From: JAAXPZ01 sp965215705
GTDB lineage: Bacteria; Campylobacterota; Campylobacteria; Campylobacterales; Sulfurovaceae
Reading direction: 5' to 3'
DNA length: 64,000 nucleotides
NCBI GenBank assembly: GCA_965215705.1
Contig: CBDCEE010000003.1
Coordinates: 1,054,001 to 1,118,000, forward strand
A program made the translations under genes and the position numbers. Of this stretch, positions 25,134-33,651 are shown in pieces. The notes beneath the pieces were generated by a model. The model searched no databases and was not told the origin of the DNA. It was given only the letters and a program-made list of their open reading frames with translations. Within the stretch, counting starts at the first letter, position 1. Every line of letters begins with the position of its first letter.

Positions 25134-26876
25134 TTACTCCCAAGCCCAAGAAAATCTATCATTTAACCTTGGAAGCGTGGTGTTTTTTATGCGAGGGAGA
25201 TACCTCAATGAATCACCAAAAAGATAGCGCGTATATCTATTTCCAGCACTGTCATATCGCTTATCAAATATAGTAAAGTCAATATAGTCCGATGCATAAG
25301 ATATGTTCCTTGTACGAATACCAACAAAACCGGTGATATATTTGTATTTTGGATCTTTATAAAAGTTGATACCGATACGTGTACATAAACCAACCATCAT
25401 CCCTTTTTTCCCGTAGCCAAACTCTTCGCCAACATCCATGGCTTTTAAAATCCAATTGTATCTTACAACTTTTGGAGTATCCCCCCAAAAATATGGTAAT
25501 TCTTTTGCTATACTTTTTTCTATTTTTATTAACTCCCGTTTTTTCGAGGCCTTTTCTACTAGATCTTGTTCAGCTCTTTTTAGCCATATCTCAGGGGGTT
25601 TTTCACATATAGGGTGCTTTTTCTTTTGATAGTTATCATAGTTAATATAACTTAGTGTAATTAAGTCATTGTATTTTTCTTCTGCTAGCTTAAAAGTAGA
25701 AAGACCATCATATAATGTTTTATCTAGCAATTCAGTATCTTTACTCTCTGGTAAACATGAAAATTTCACTTCTGAGCAAAAACGACCCTCTTGGAATTTT
25801 TTAAAATCAACATATATTTTTTTTGCATTTTTTATCTTCTCATGATATACATAGTCTTTTATAGGCTTATGCCAATACTCAATCTTATAACGAATCTCCA
25901 TTGGTGCATCATGCGTAGAATAGTTCTTTCCCTTTTCCCTACGGTTAAGTATATCGAGTGCAGTAATTTTTTTGTCTTTCACCGTATATGTAGGCTTTAT
26001 CCATTTAGTAAAGTCTGTATTTTCAAAGTTTTCCAGTTCTATTTCCCAAAGCATAGTTTGATATTTTTCACTTTTAAAAAAAAGTTTATATGCACTTTTG
26101 TATGAATAAACAAGATTGTCTAGTTGATATATATAATATCCATCAACACAATCTGGAACGCGATTTATTGCACTTGTTGAAGTTAAACTTCCTGGTGAAA
26201 TAAATGTACCTTTTTGAGTTTTGAGTACATCAAAATCTTTTGATCGTATTTCAAAAAACATTTTTTTTGTATTGCTATTATTATCGTTATATCGTCTTGT
26301 TTTACGTAATGCTTTTTTTTGAGTATATTCGTAATTTTGTTTATTTTTCTTATAAAAAATTTCAGCTTTGGTTTCATCTTTTGGTACACCTTTTCCTAAA
26401 AAGTACATATCTCCCAATCGTGTGCATGCAGGAAATACATCCATTTTACAAGCTTTGCTAAGGTTGGATAAGGATTTATTATAATCTTTTTCTTCTCCAT
26501 TATTATAAAAGTTTCCAAGATGATAGCACCCAATAGCATAGTTACCCTCACAGGCTTTTTTAAAAGATGCTTTTGATTTCTTCTCACTAGTTACGATGTG
26601 ATTTTCGGAATAGTACATTCTCCCAAGAAAATCACAACCTTTCATATCTCCACCTTCACAGGCTCTATCAAAATATTCAAAGGCAGTGTTGTCTCCATAC
26701 TCTCCACGTTGAGTGCGTAAAATACCTTGGGCAGCTTTAACACACTTAGAAGTTATTCCATTTTTACAATCTTTTTCAAGTGACTCTAGTGATTCTAGTG
26801 ATGGTTTAACGGCAAAACTATATGCTGTTAGAGTAATAAGAACGAAAATAGTAGTAAATAACGATGTTTTAAACAT
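25134..26876 (-). CDS. Secreted Sel1-repeat (Hcp-like) protein with an unknown C-terminal domain
   Basis: 580 residues with an N-terminal signal peptide (FKTSLFTTIFVLITLTAYSFA). Residues about 25-175 hold paired-cysteine Sel1/Hcp-type repeats: DRACEGGDMKGCDFLGRMYY, KKACEGNYAIGCYHLGNFYN, SKACKMDVFPACTRLGDMYF. The rest is a Lys/Tyr-rich region I do not recognise, with a C-terminal strand-rich part ending DRFSWAWE. Base composition is much more AT-rich than neighbouring genes. It lies between two copies of the lpdA 3' end. Such proteins are often secreted; target unknown. Confidence 0.78.
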   Translation of the reverse strand: MFKTSLFTTIFVLITLTAYSFAVKPSLESLESLEKDCKNGITSKCVKAAQGILRTQRGEYGDNTAFEYFDRACEGGDMKGCDFLGRMYYSENHIVTSEKKSKASFKKACEGNYAIGCYHLGNFYNNGEEKDYNKSLSNLSKACKMDVFPACTRLGDMYFLGKGVPKDETKAEIFYKKNKQNYEYTQKKALRKTRRYNDNNSNTKKMFFEIRSKDFDVLKTQKGTFISPGSLTSTSAINRVPDCVDGYYIYQLDNLVYSYKSAYKLFFKSEKYQTMLWEIELENFENTDFTKWIKPTYTVKDKKITALDILNRREKGKNYSTHDAPMEIRYKIEYWHKPIKDYVYHEKIKNAKKIYVDFKKFQEGRFCSEVKFSCLPESKDTELLDKTLYDGLSTFKLAEEKYNDLITLSYINYDNYQKKKHPICEKPPEIWLKRAEQDLVEKASKKRELIKIEKSIAKELPYFWGDTPKVVRYNWILKAMDVGEEFGYGKKGMMVGLCTRIGINFYKDPKYKYITGFVGIRTRNISYASDYIDFTIFDKRYDSAGNRYTRYLFGDSLRYLPRIKNTTLPRLNDRFSWAWE

Positions 26877-26945
26877 TCGAAACCTTATATCATTAAATTA
26901 TTGTAAATCGCTTATCTTGTAGGTATCCATTTTCATAGCGGAATT

Positions 26946-27053
26946 TCATCTTATAACAAGTGCTTCAATTCTCTTTTTTTTATCAGCTTTCTCAATAATA
27001 CTTTTATAGCTATATGGCTCATTCCATTCAATAAAAATTGCTGTAGCTTCCAT
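26946..27053 (-). CDS. Possible very short hypothetical ORF or gene remnant
   Basis: 35 codons (MEATAIFIEWNEPYSYKSI..., ending ALVIR). The charged, non-repetitive sequence reads like the N terminus of a protein that has lost its remainder. No clear ribosome-binding site. It sits in the AT-rich 243-base gap between the Sel1-like gene and lpdA, where I see nothing else. Confidence 0.3.
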   Translation of the reverse strand: MEATAIFIEWNEPYSYKSIIEKADKKKRIEALVIR

Positions 27054-27119
27054 ACTATCCAGTTTCTTTTAACCTCTTTTAATGATTATAACTAATATTG
27101 AGTAAAATACACCCTTATC

Positions 27120-28487
27120 CTAAATAGCTATAACAACTCCCCCAATCGCCTCACTAAGCGTCGGATGTGCAAAGATCATCTCTCCAAACTCCCCCAAGGT
27201 CACCTCTTTTGTAATTGCGATGAGAAACTGGTGTATCAGCTCTGTAGCTTCATTTCCGATAATCGCAGCCCCTAGGATCACTTGAGTCTCTGCATCATAA
27301 ATAACTTTAACAAACCCGCCGTCATCGCCTTTGATCTTCGCTTTGGCATTGGATTTGAAAAAGATCTTTTTACTCTTGGCTGCTCTACCCTCTGCTTTGA
27401 GACTGGCTTCATTCTCTCCGATGCTAGCAACTTGCGGGGTGCTAAACGTCACGGAAGGAAAGATCGGACTAGAATCTATAGCAGATTGTGCTAGCAGGAG
27501 TCTGCTGAGTCGTTTGGCTTCATAGTACGCCACATGTGCCAGAGCTGGCGTAGCGATCACATCTCCGATGGCATAGATGTGAGGGTTTGAGACAGACTGA
27601 TACTCCGCATCCACGGTAACAAAGCCCCGCTCGCTCTCTATGCCAGCTTTTTCTAACGCCAATACAGCGGTATTGGGCTGTCTGCCTACAGCGATGAGTA
27701 CCATCTCATAGCTACCCTCCAGCTCCTTTTTGCCCACACGCATCTGTACCTCTACACCCTGCTCTGTCACGATATGCTCAGTCACCTCTGCATCCACATG
27801 GATAGTAATACCTTTTCGTTCCAGTTCTCGCTTTAACGTACGGGAGAGATCTGCTTCCTCGATAGGCAGGATCGCTTTGGTGTATTCTGCCAGTGTGACC
27901 TCAGCTCCCATCGCATGGAAAAAGCTGGCAAACTCACAACCGATCGCTCCAGCTCCGATCACCAATACAGACGCAGGAATATGGTCGACCTCGAACACCT
28001 CTCTGCTAGAGAGGATCTTGCCCTCTACCAGTGGCATGGTGGGGTGGTCACGGTGGCTCGATCCCGTAGCGATAATGATCTGCTCGGCAATGAGCTGCTC
28101 AGCACTCTCTGCCAGCACTACTGTTTGAGCATCAAAGAAAGAAGCCGTACCGTAGTATATCTCTACCTTGTGCCGTTTGAGTGTAGTGAGGATGCCCCCT
28201 CGCATCTGCTCTATAAGGCTTTGTGTGGTGGATTTGAGTTTCTCTATATCAAAGCCCTCTAGCTTCATCTCTACCCCACAGATTTCAAAATGCGACGCTT
28301 TCGCGATATAGCTGGCACTCTCTAGAAAATGCTTGGCAGGTACACAGCCCTCTGTCAGACAGGTGCCCCCTACTCTCTGCTCTGCTTTCTCGATGAGACA
28401 AACCTGTTTGCCTCCCTCTGCCAGCAGTCCTGCCAGTTCATAGCCTGCGGGGCCTGCTCCGATAATGATAGTGTCGTATTTATACAT
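27120..28487 (-). CDS. lpdA: Dihydrolipoamide dehydrogenase (L protein/E3)
   Basis: FAD flavoprotein that reoxidises the lipoyl arm of the glycine cleavage H protein, or of 2-oxoacid dehydrogenases, with NAD. About 455 residues: FAD motif GAGPAGYE near residues 10-17, redox disulfide GGTCLTEGCVP, NAD motif GAGAIGCEFAS, and the catalytic C-terminal HPTLSE. I choose ATG 28487 (MYKYDTIIIGAG), which overlaps the lipA stop by 8 bases and has GGGAG upstream; the ATG at 28562 would add 25 unrelated residues. Its 3' part is partially duplicated at 24840-25088. Confidence 0.95.
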   Translation of the reverse strand: MYKYDTIIIGAGPAGYELAGLLAEGGKQVCLIEKAEQRVGGTCLTEGCVPAKHFLESASYIAKASHFEICGVEMKLEGFDIEKLKSTTQSLIEQMRGGILTTLKRHKVEIYYGTASFFDAQTVVLAESAEQLIAEQIIIATGSSHRDHPTMPLVEGKILSSREVFEVDHIPASVLVIGAGAIGCEFASFFHAMGAEVTLAEYTKAILPIEEADLSRTLKRELERKGITIHVDAEVTEHIVTEQGVEVQMRVGKKELEGSYEMVLIAVGRQPNTAVLALEKAGIESERGFVTVDAEYQSVSNPHIYAIGDVIATPALAHVAYYEAKRLSRLLLAQSAIDSSPIFPSVTFSTPQVASIGENEASLKAEGRAAKSKKIFFKSNAKAKIKGDDGGFVKVIYDAETQVILGAAIIGNEATELIHQFLIAITKEVTLGEFGEMIFAHPTLSEAIGGVVIAI

Positions 28488-29349
28488 AAGATTTATCTCC
28501 CAATTGATATTCGTGTGCCATATAGGAGCTTCTGGTGTAGGGTGAACTGTGAACATACTCAAAGCCCATCTCTAATGCAGTCTTCTTATAGGCTTCAAAC
28601 TGTGAAGGTCGTACATACTCTACTACCTTTTCATACTCGTTAGAAGGTGCGAGATACTGTCCGATACTCAGATAGCTACACCCTACCTCCAGCAGATCGG
28701 CAAAGACCGCTTCCATCTCTTCGACAGTCTCCCCTAGCCCTACCATCAGGGCACTTTTGGTTTTGATGCTGGGATTATAGAGCTTGAGGTTGCGTAGTAC
28801 CTCTAGTGATTTCTCATACTTGACACCTCTACGGACATAGTAGAGTCTGGGTACAGTTTCGACATTGTGTCCGATCACGGCTGCACCACTTTGGAGTACT
28901 GTCTGCAAGGCATCGATATCTCCCTGAAAATCAGGGATCAACAGCTCTACAGTGGTCTGAGGAGACTGCTGCCTAATGTACTGTGTCACATCACAAAAGT
29001 GCTGTGCTCCCCCATCAGGCAGATCATCACGTGCAGGGCTGGTGATGACCACATACTGTAGTTCAAGCTTCTGTACTGCCTCGGTCACCTGCATGATCTC
29101 AGCGGGATTAACCGAAGCTGGTGTGCCGGTATCGACATTGCAGTAGGTACAGCGTCTGGTGCAGGTCGTCCCTAGTATCAAAAAGGTCGCCTGCTTATGC
29201 TCAAAGCACTCACTGATATTGGGACACATCGCCTCTTGGCAGATGGTATGGATACCAACATCATTGAGGAGTTGATCCATCTCTCTCTGCGCGGAGAAGG
29301 AGATCTTTTTTCTCAGCCATTCGGGTTTTCGTTGTGGGGTAGTACTCAT
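28480..29349 (-). CDS. lipA: Lipoyl synthase
   Basis: Radical-SAM enzyme inserting two sulfurs into octanoyl groups on H protein or E2. 289 residues with both cluster motifs: the auxiliary cluster CQEAMCPNISEC and the SAM cluster CTRRCTYC, followed by the family GTPASVNPAE. It lies upstream of lpdA on this strand. The gap behind it (29350-29609) holds a REPIN-like repeat rather than a gene. Confidence 0.96.
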   Translation of the reverse strand: MSTTPQRKPEWLRKKISFSAQREMDQLLNDVGIHTICQEAMCPNISECFEHKQATFLILGTTCTRRCTYCNVDTGTPASVNPAEIMQVTEAVQKLELQYVVITSPARDDLPDGGAQHFCDVTQYIRQQSPQTTVELLIPDFQGDIDALQTVLQSGAAVIGHNVETVPRLYYVRRGVKYEKSLEVLRNLKLYNPSIKTKSALMVGLGETVEEMEAVFADLLEVGCSYLSIGQYLAPSNEYEKVVEYVRPSQFEAYKKTALEMGFEYVHSSPYTRSSYMAHEYQLGDKSYV

Positions 29350-29382
29350 ATCTGCTCCTTTATATGCAGTTTATTTTTCTCT

Positions 29383-29549
29383 GTCATCCCGGGCTCCGAC
29401 CCGGGATCCACAGCCTTGGACTGCAGGAAATATTATTAAGCCCTCTAAAAAATACCTTTTGTCGTCATCCTGAACTTGATTCAGGATCCACAGTAGTACC
29501 AACTTATCGGATATTTGAGTTGTAGATTCCGGATCAAGTCCGGAATGAC
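29383..29549. repeat. REPIN-like composite repeat (copy 1, long form)
   Basis: 167 bases whose outer ends are inverted (GTCATCCCGGG at the left, CCGGAATGAC at the right). The left arm forms CCCGGGctccgaCCCGGG and the right arm ATTCCGGatcaagTCCGGAAT. A third hairpin unit (GTCATCCTGA...TCAGGATCCA) starts at 29464. The left 30 bases and the 'cagccttggactgcaggaaat' spacer recur at 33404. Fills the lipA to LipM-like gap, which has no gene. Confidence 0.8.
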
Positions 29550-29609
29550 GATGACAGATTTTATATCTAACATGCAATGACAAAAATAGCTGCATTACTA
29601 AACTTGCAC

Positions 29610-30263
29610 CTACGCTATCCACGATTTATACCTTGTTTTGAACGCTATTTCCAACTTCTCTCTAGCTTCCTCTTCACTCAATACCACACCCAGATCCTCC
29701 AACGACACCCCATACTCGTTACGCTGTAACGGTACAGAGCCATGCTGGAAGATCGCCTTCTTGGTGCGTTTTTGGGCATTACCTCCGATCTTGTAACCTT
29801 GGATAATGATATCGTAGGGTTCAAACCCCACTTGACAAAAGGGATCACTCTCGAGCGTAATACTCGGATCATCCTTTGCCCAGTGGGCATCCAGTCCTAA
29901 TTCTTGGTAAAAATCCAATAGAAACCCTGTGATTTTCTCATAACTCTCTTTGACACTGAGCCCTCGCATCATCGCAAGAGGCAGGATCAGGCTATAGGAG
30001 AGGTCATGCCCATGATAGAGGATGCCACCCCCCGTCATACGCTTGGCATGATGGTTGAAGTATGTCTCTAGTGTAGGGTCAAGTGCTATGCAGGCTTCAA
30101 AAGTCTGAGAAGCTCCGATCGTGACCGAATCTTCCCAGCTGTAAAGCCGAAACATGGGTATCTCATCCTCATCAAAGGCCTCCAGCAGTGCTCTGTCCTG
30201 AGCCATATTCTCCACCGCACTTACGCTTGGAGAGTGGATGAGCCTATAGGGGCTGTCGGACAT
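29610..30263 (-). CDS. LipM-like octanoyl-transferase (lipoate ligase fold)
   Basis: 217 residues of the biotin/lipoate ligase-like fold: KRMTGGGILYHGHDLSYS at about 74-91 and the lysine motif GYKIGGNAQKR at 156-166. Cys143 sits in PFCQVGFEPYD with the same spacing to the conserved Tyr as the catalytic Cys of Bacillus LipM, so I favour octanoyl-ACP:H-protein transfer over free lipoate ligation. It lies between gcvPB and lipA. Start at ATG 30263 (MSDSPYRL) overlaps gcvPB by 20 bases; the frame extends to 30347 without family similarity. True LplA activity is the alternative. Confidence 0.8.
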   Translation of the reverse strand: MSDSPYRLIHSPSVSAVENMAQDRALLEAFDEDEIPMFRLYSWEDSVTIGASQTFEACIALDPTLETYFNHHAKRMTGGGILYHGHDLSYSLILPLAMMRGLSVKESYEKITGFLLDFYQELGLDAHWAKDDPSITLESDPFCQVGFEPYDIIIQGYKIGGNAQKRTKKAIFQHGSVPLQRNEYGVSLEDLGVVLSEEEAREKLEIAFKTRYKSWIA

Positions 30264-31695
30264 TGAGCTGCTTGATCGCCAAGGTATCATCAGGTCTACA
30301 GACCCCCAGCGTCCTCGGATAGGTCTTGAACTGTGCTGCATCTTCATGGGCGAGTTTCACTGCCTCGATCATACGGTCACAGAAGCGATCGATCGTCTGC
30401 TTGGACTCGGTCTCTGTGGGCTCGATCATGATCGCCTCTTTGACGATCAGCGGGAAATAGACCGTCGGCGCATGAAAGCCAAAGTCCAGCAGATACTTGG
30501 CGATATCCATCGCAGTGACCCCCTCTTTTGCCAAGCTCTTGGCAGAGAGGACACACTCATGCATACAGAGTGTATCGTACGGGATATCAAAGTAGTCTCG
30601 CAGCCTGACACGAATATAGTTGGCATTGAGCACCGCTTTGGCAGCACTGTTTCGGATGCCGTTGGCACCTAGGATAGTGATATAGACTAAAGCTCTCAGT
30701 GAGATACCATAGTTACCAAAGAACGGAGAGATCTTCCCAATACTCTGCGTGCCTCCTGTAGTAAGCTGGTATTGCTCTCCCTGCTTAGCTACACCTATAT
30801 CAGGGAGGAACGGTTCTAGTGTCTTGCTCACCCCTACAGGCCCGCTCCCTGGCCCTCCGCCACCGTGTGGCGTGGCAAAGGTCTTGTGAACATTGAGGTG
30901 GATCACATCAAAGCCAATATCCCCAGGACGTACCCTACCCATGATCGCATTGAGATTGGCACCATCGTAGTACATCATCGCATCATGGCTATGTGCCAGA
31001 TCGCAGATCTCTTTGATCCGCTTGTTATAGATACCCAGCGTATTGGGCACCGTCAGCATCACCGCGGCAACCTCATCATTCATCTTGGCTTTGAAGGCCT
31101 CGAAATCCATCATACCGTTCTCATCGGACTTGATCGTGATGACTTGATAGCCTACCATCGTGGCAGTAGCAGGATTGGTACCATGCGAAGAGTCAGGGAC
31201 GATAACGTATTTACGCCTGTTGCCTTTGCTTCTGTGGTAGGCATCAATCATCATGATCCCCAGCATCTCGCCATGTGCCCCTGCTTGAGGCGTAGTCGTA
31301 AATGCCTGCATCCCTGTGATCTCACAGAGTACATTTTGGAGCCGTTCGATACTCTCCAATGCACCTTGCATCTCCTCAGTAAACCCATTGGTGATCAGGT
31401 GTGGATGCAGTGCGACAAAGCCCTCCAGACCGGCAATCTTCTCAGCAATCTTAGGGTTGTACTTCATCGTACATGATCCCAGTGGATAGAAGTTTTTGTC
31501 TATCGAGAAGTTCTTGGCAGAGAGGTTGGTGTAGTGTCTGACCACATCCAGCTCACTCATCTGTGGCAGTGGGGCTGCGGTATCTCTACACAGTGCTTTT
31601 TCCAAGCCCTCAGAGACTGGTACATCCAAAGATGGCAGCTTTACCCCGCGTCTCTCCTCTACAGAGAGGTCAAAGATCGTTTCTATCGTACTCAT
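30244..31695 (-). CDS. gcvPB: Glycine dehydrogenase (decarboxylating) subunit 2
   Basis: PLP-bearing half of a two-subunit P protein that decarboxylates glycine onto the lipoyl arm of H protein. 483 residues, normal for GcvPB. The PLP lysine lies in LNVHKTFATPHGGGGPG; the N-terminal part carries NFYPLGSCTMKYNP. Overlaps gcvPA by 4 bases and the LipM-like gene by 20 bases. E. coli-type genomes have a single fused P protein, so the split form is a family feature. Confidence 0.96.
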   Translation of the reverse strand: MSTIETIFDLSVEERRGVKLPSLDVPVSEGLEKALCRDTAAPLPQMSELDVVRHYTNLSAKNFSIDKNFYPLGSCTMKYNPKIAEKIAGLEGFVALHPHLITNGFTEEMQGALESIERLQNVLCEITGMQAFTTTPQAGAHGEMLGIMMIDAYHRSKGNRRKYVIVPDSSHGTNPATATMVGYQVITIKSDENGMMDFEAFKAKMNDEVAAVMLTVPNTLGIYNKRIKEICDLAHSHDAMMYYDGANLNAIMGRVRPGDIGFDVIHLNVHKTFATPHGGGGPGSGPVGVSKTLEPFLPDIGVAKQGEQYQLTTGGTQSIGKISPFFGNYGISLRALVYITILGANGIRNSAAKAVLNANYIRVRLRDYFDIPYDTLCMHECVLSAKSLAKEGVTAMDIAKYLLDFGFHAPTVYFPLIVKEAIMIEPTETESKQTIDRFCDRMIEAVKLAHEDAAQFKTYPRTLGVCRPDDTLAIKQLNVRQPL

Positions 31696-32993
31696 AAAGC
31701 ACCTCCTATCGCGGCTACGAGCTGATCCATCTCAGCCTTGGTACGCTTCTCAGTGACCGCGATGAGGATCTGGTTTTTGCGTTGTTCACTAAGCTTACCT
31801 AGATTGATACCGGCATAGAAACCCTGCTCTTTGAGCGTGTCCAACAAGTGGTCTGCATCTGGCACCTCGATAACAAACTCATTGAATGTCTCATGGCTAT
31901 TGCGTATCGTCGCGCCTTTGAGCTTGGCAAGTGCTTTTTTCAGATACATACTTTTTTGGTAGCAGAGCTCTGCCACTTCCACCAGCCCCTCTCTTCCCAT
32001 GAGTGAGAGATAGATGGTGGCTCTAAGTGCCATGAGGTTTTGGTTGGAGCAGATATTGGAAGTCGCTCTCTGTCTACGGATATGCTGCTCACGTGCTTGC
32101 ATGGTGAGAACAAAGAGCTCTCTGCCGTCCTTGTCCAGTGTCTTACCGATGATACGACCGGGCAGGTCTCGGATATACTGCTCTCTGGTAGCGATGATCC
32201 CGAAAGAGGGCCCGCCAAAGCTCAGGTAGTTCCCCAGACACTGTCCATCTGCGGTGACGATATCCACACCCATACTCCCTGGGTCTTTGATCTTGCCCAG
32301 TGCGATGGGATAGGTAGACATCACTGCCAGTGCCTTGTGTGCATGGAGCTTCTCTACCAATGCAGTAAAATCCCTCACCGAACCACAGAAGTTAGGGTTC
32401 TGGAACAGGTAGCCTGCAACACTCTCATCGATCTCTACCGTATCAGCATCGACAACCTCCGATGCGATCTCTCGGGAAGAGAGATAGGTTTGCACGATCT
32501 TTATCGTATTGGGATTGACCCCTTTATCGATGAGGATCTTGTTGCGTTTGGTGATCCGTACAGCCATAAGTGCTGCCTCTGCCAATGCGGTTGCACCGTC
32601 ATACATCGAGGCATTACTCACCTCCATGCCAGTCAATCTACAGATAAGGCTCTGATACTCATAGAGCACCTGCAGTGTTCCCTGCGAAGCTTCTGCTTGA
32701 TATGGTGTATAGGCAGTATAAAACTCCGAACGCATCGAGAGAGCATCGACTGCTGCGGGGATGATATGGTCATAGTACCCACCACCGAGGAAGCAGACTT
32801 TATCCGCACTGTTTTTGGCTGCCATCGCTTTAAACTGAGCAAAGGCAGTGTACTCATCCACGCCATCGGGAAGATCAAGGCTATCGATCTTGAGTGCATC
32901 AGGTACAGAGTCAAAGAGTGCTTCTTCGCTCTCCAAACCGATCACCTCCAGCATCTGTGTCACATCGGCAGGGGTATGTGGTGTATAGGGCAC
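31692..32993 (-). CDS. gcvPA: Glycine dehydrogenase (decarboxylating) subunit 1
   Basis: Non-PLP half of the two-subunit P protein, 433 residues. The N terminus MPYTPHTPADVTQML and the FLGGGYYDHIIPAAV, YTPYQAEASQGTLQ and MYDGATALAEA blocks identify it. Follows gcvH by 9 bases and overlaps gcvPB by 4 bases, so the stoichiometric pair is likely coupled. Confidence 0.96.
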   Translation of the reverse strand: MPYTPHTPADVTQMLEVIGLESEEALFDSVPDALKIDSLDLPDGVDEYTAFAQFKAMAAKNSADKVCFLGGGYYDHIIPAAVDALSMRSEFYTAYTPYQAEASQGTLQVLYEYQSLICRLTGMEVSNASMYDGATALAEAALMAVRITKRNKILIDKGVNPNTIKIVQTYLSSREIASEVVDADTVEIDESVAGYLFQNPNFCGSVRDFTALVEKLHAHKALAVMSTYPIALGKIKDPGSMGVDIVTADGQCLGNYLSFGGPSFGIIATREQYIRDLPGRIIGKTLDKDGRELFVLTMQAREQHIRRQRATSNICSNQNLMALRATIYLSLMGREGLVEVAELCYQKSMYLKKALAKLKGATIRNSHETFNEFVIEVPDADHLLDTLKEQGFYAGINLGKLSEQRKNQILIAVTEKRTKAEMDQLVAAIGGAL

Positions 32994-33002
32994 GCCGACC
33001 TC

Positions 33003-33368
33003 CTACAGAGTCTCTAGATAGGCATCATAGGCTGCCTGATCCATGAGTCCGTCTAGCTCTCCAGCATCAGAGAGCTTGAGTTTGAAGATCCACGTATTGG
33101 CGGCATCTGCGTTGAGTTGCTCAGGAGCATCCAGCAAGGCTTCATTGACCTCGGTCACCGTACCTGAGAGTGGTGTATAGATATCCGAAGCTGCCTTGAC
33201 CGACTCGACAAATGCCACACTGTCCTCTGCACTCACCTCAGCATCCACCTCTGGAAGCTCTACAAAAGTGATATCTCCCAACTGCTCTACTGCATAGGCT
33301 GAAACACCTACGGTTGCCTCGTCTCCCTCTATCTTTGCCCACTCGTGCTCTTGGTTGTATTTGATCAT
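33003..33368 (-). CDS. gcvH: Glycine cleavage system H protein
   Basis: Lipoyl carrier of the glycine cleavage system, 121 residues. The lipoylated lysine is Lys58 in FVESVKAAS, embedded in the hairpin of the lipoyl domain. TTTTCTCC on the plus strand at 33370-33377 reads as GGAGAAAA just before the ATG. The H protein is also the usual octanoyl acceptor for LipM, encoded three genes downstream. A repeat-filled gap of 283 bases separates it from gcvT. Confidence 0.96.
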   Translation of the reverse strand: MIKYNQEHEWAKIEGDEATVGVSAYAVEQLGDITFVELPEVDAEVSAEDSVAFVESVKAASDIYTPLSGTVTEVNEALLDAPEQLNADAANTWIFKLKLSDAGELDGLMDQAAYDAYLETL

Positions 33369-33403
33369 TTTTTCTCCTTTTTATTTGGTTTAAATATTTC
33401 CCT

Positions 33404-33507
33404 GTCATCACGGGCTCCGACCCGGGATCCACAGCCTTGGACTGCAAGAAATGTTGGCAACTCATCAGTGCTTGAAAGTATAGATTCCGGATCGAGTCCG
33501 GAATGAC
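33404..33507. repeat. REPIN-like repeat (copy 2)
   Basis: 104 bases: left arm GTCATCACGGGctccgaCCCGGGATCCA, spacer with 'cagccttggactgcaagaaatg', right arm ATTCCGGatcgagTCCGGAATGAC. Same architecture as the copy in the lipA gap and as the next unit. Confidence 0.82.
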
Positions 33508-33526
33508 GGCACTGACTGTTTTCTCT

Positions 33527-33630
33527 GTCATCCCAGGCTTCGGCCCGGGATCCACCGTCCTGAATAGCAGGAAATGTTGGCAACTTTCCGGTACTTGAGA
33601 GTCTGAATTCCGAATCAAGTCCGGAATGAC
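33527..33630. repeat. REPIN-like repeat (copy 3)
   Basis: A second 104-base unit in direct orientation 19 bases after the previous one, with the spacer more diverged (ccgtcctgaatagcaggaaatg) and arms GTCATCCCAGG and TCCGGAATGAC. The two tandem units fill the gcvH-gcvT gap, so no gene lies there. Confidence 0.82.
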
Positions 33631-33651
33631 GATATGCCAACATCGTCACAC

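Noticed and set aside
33404..33630. Tandem repeats that could be a CRISPR array
   Set aside because: Only two units of 104 bases with their own internal hairpins and diverging spacers; no cas genes. They are REPIN-like elements.
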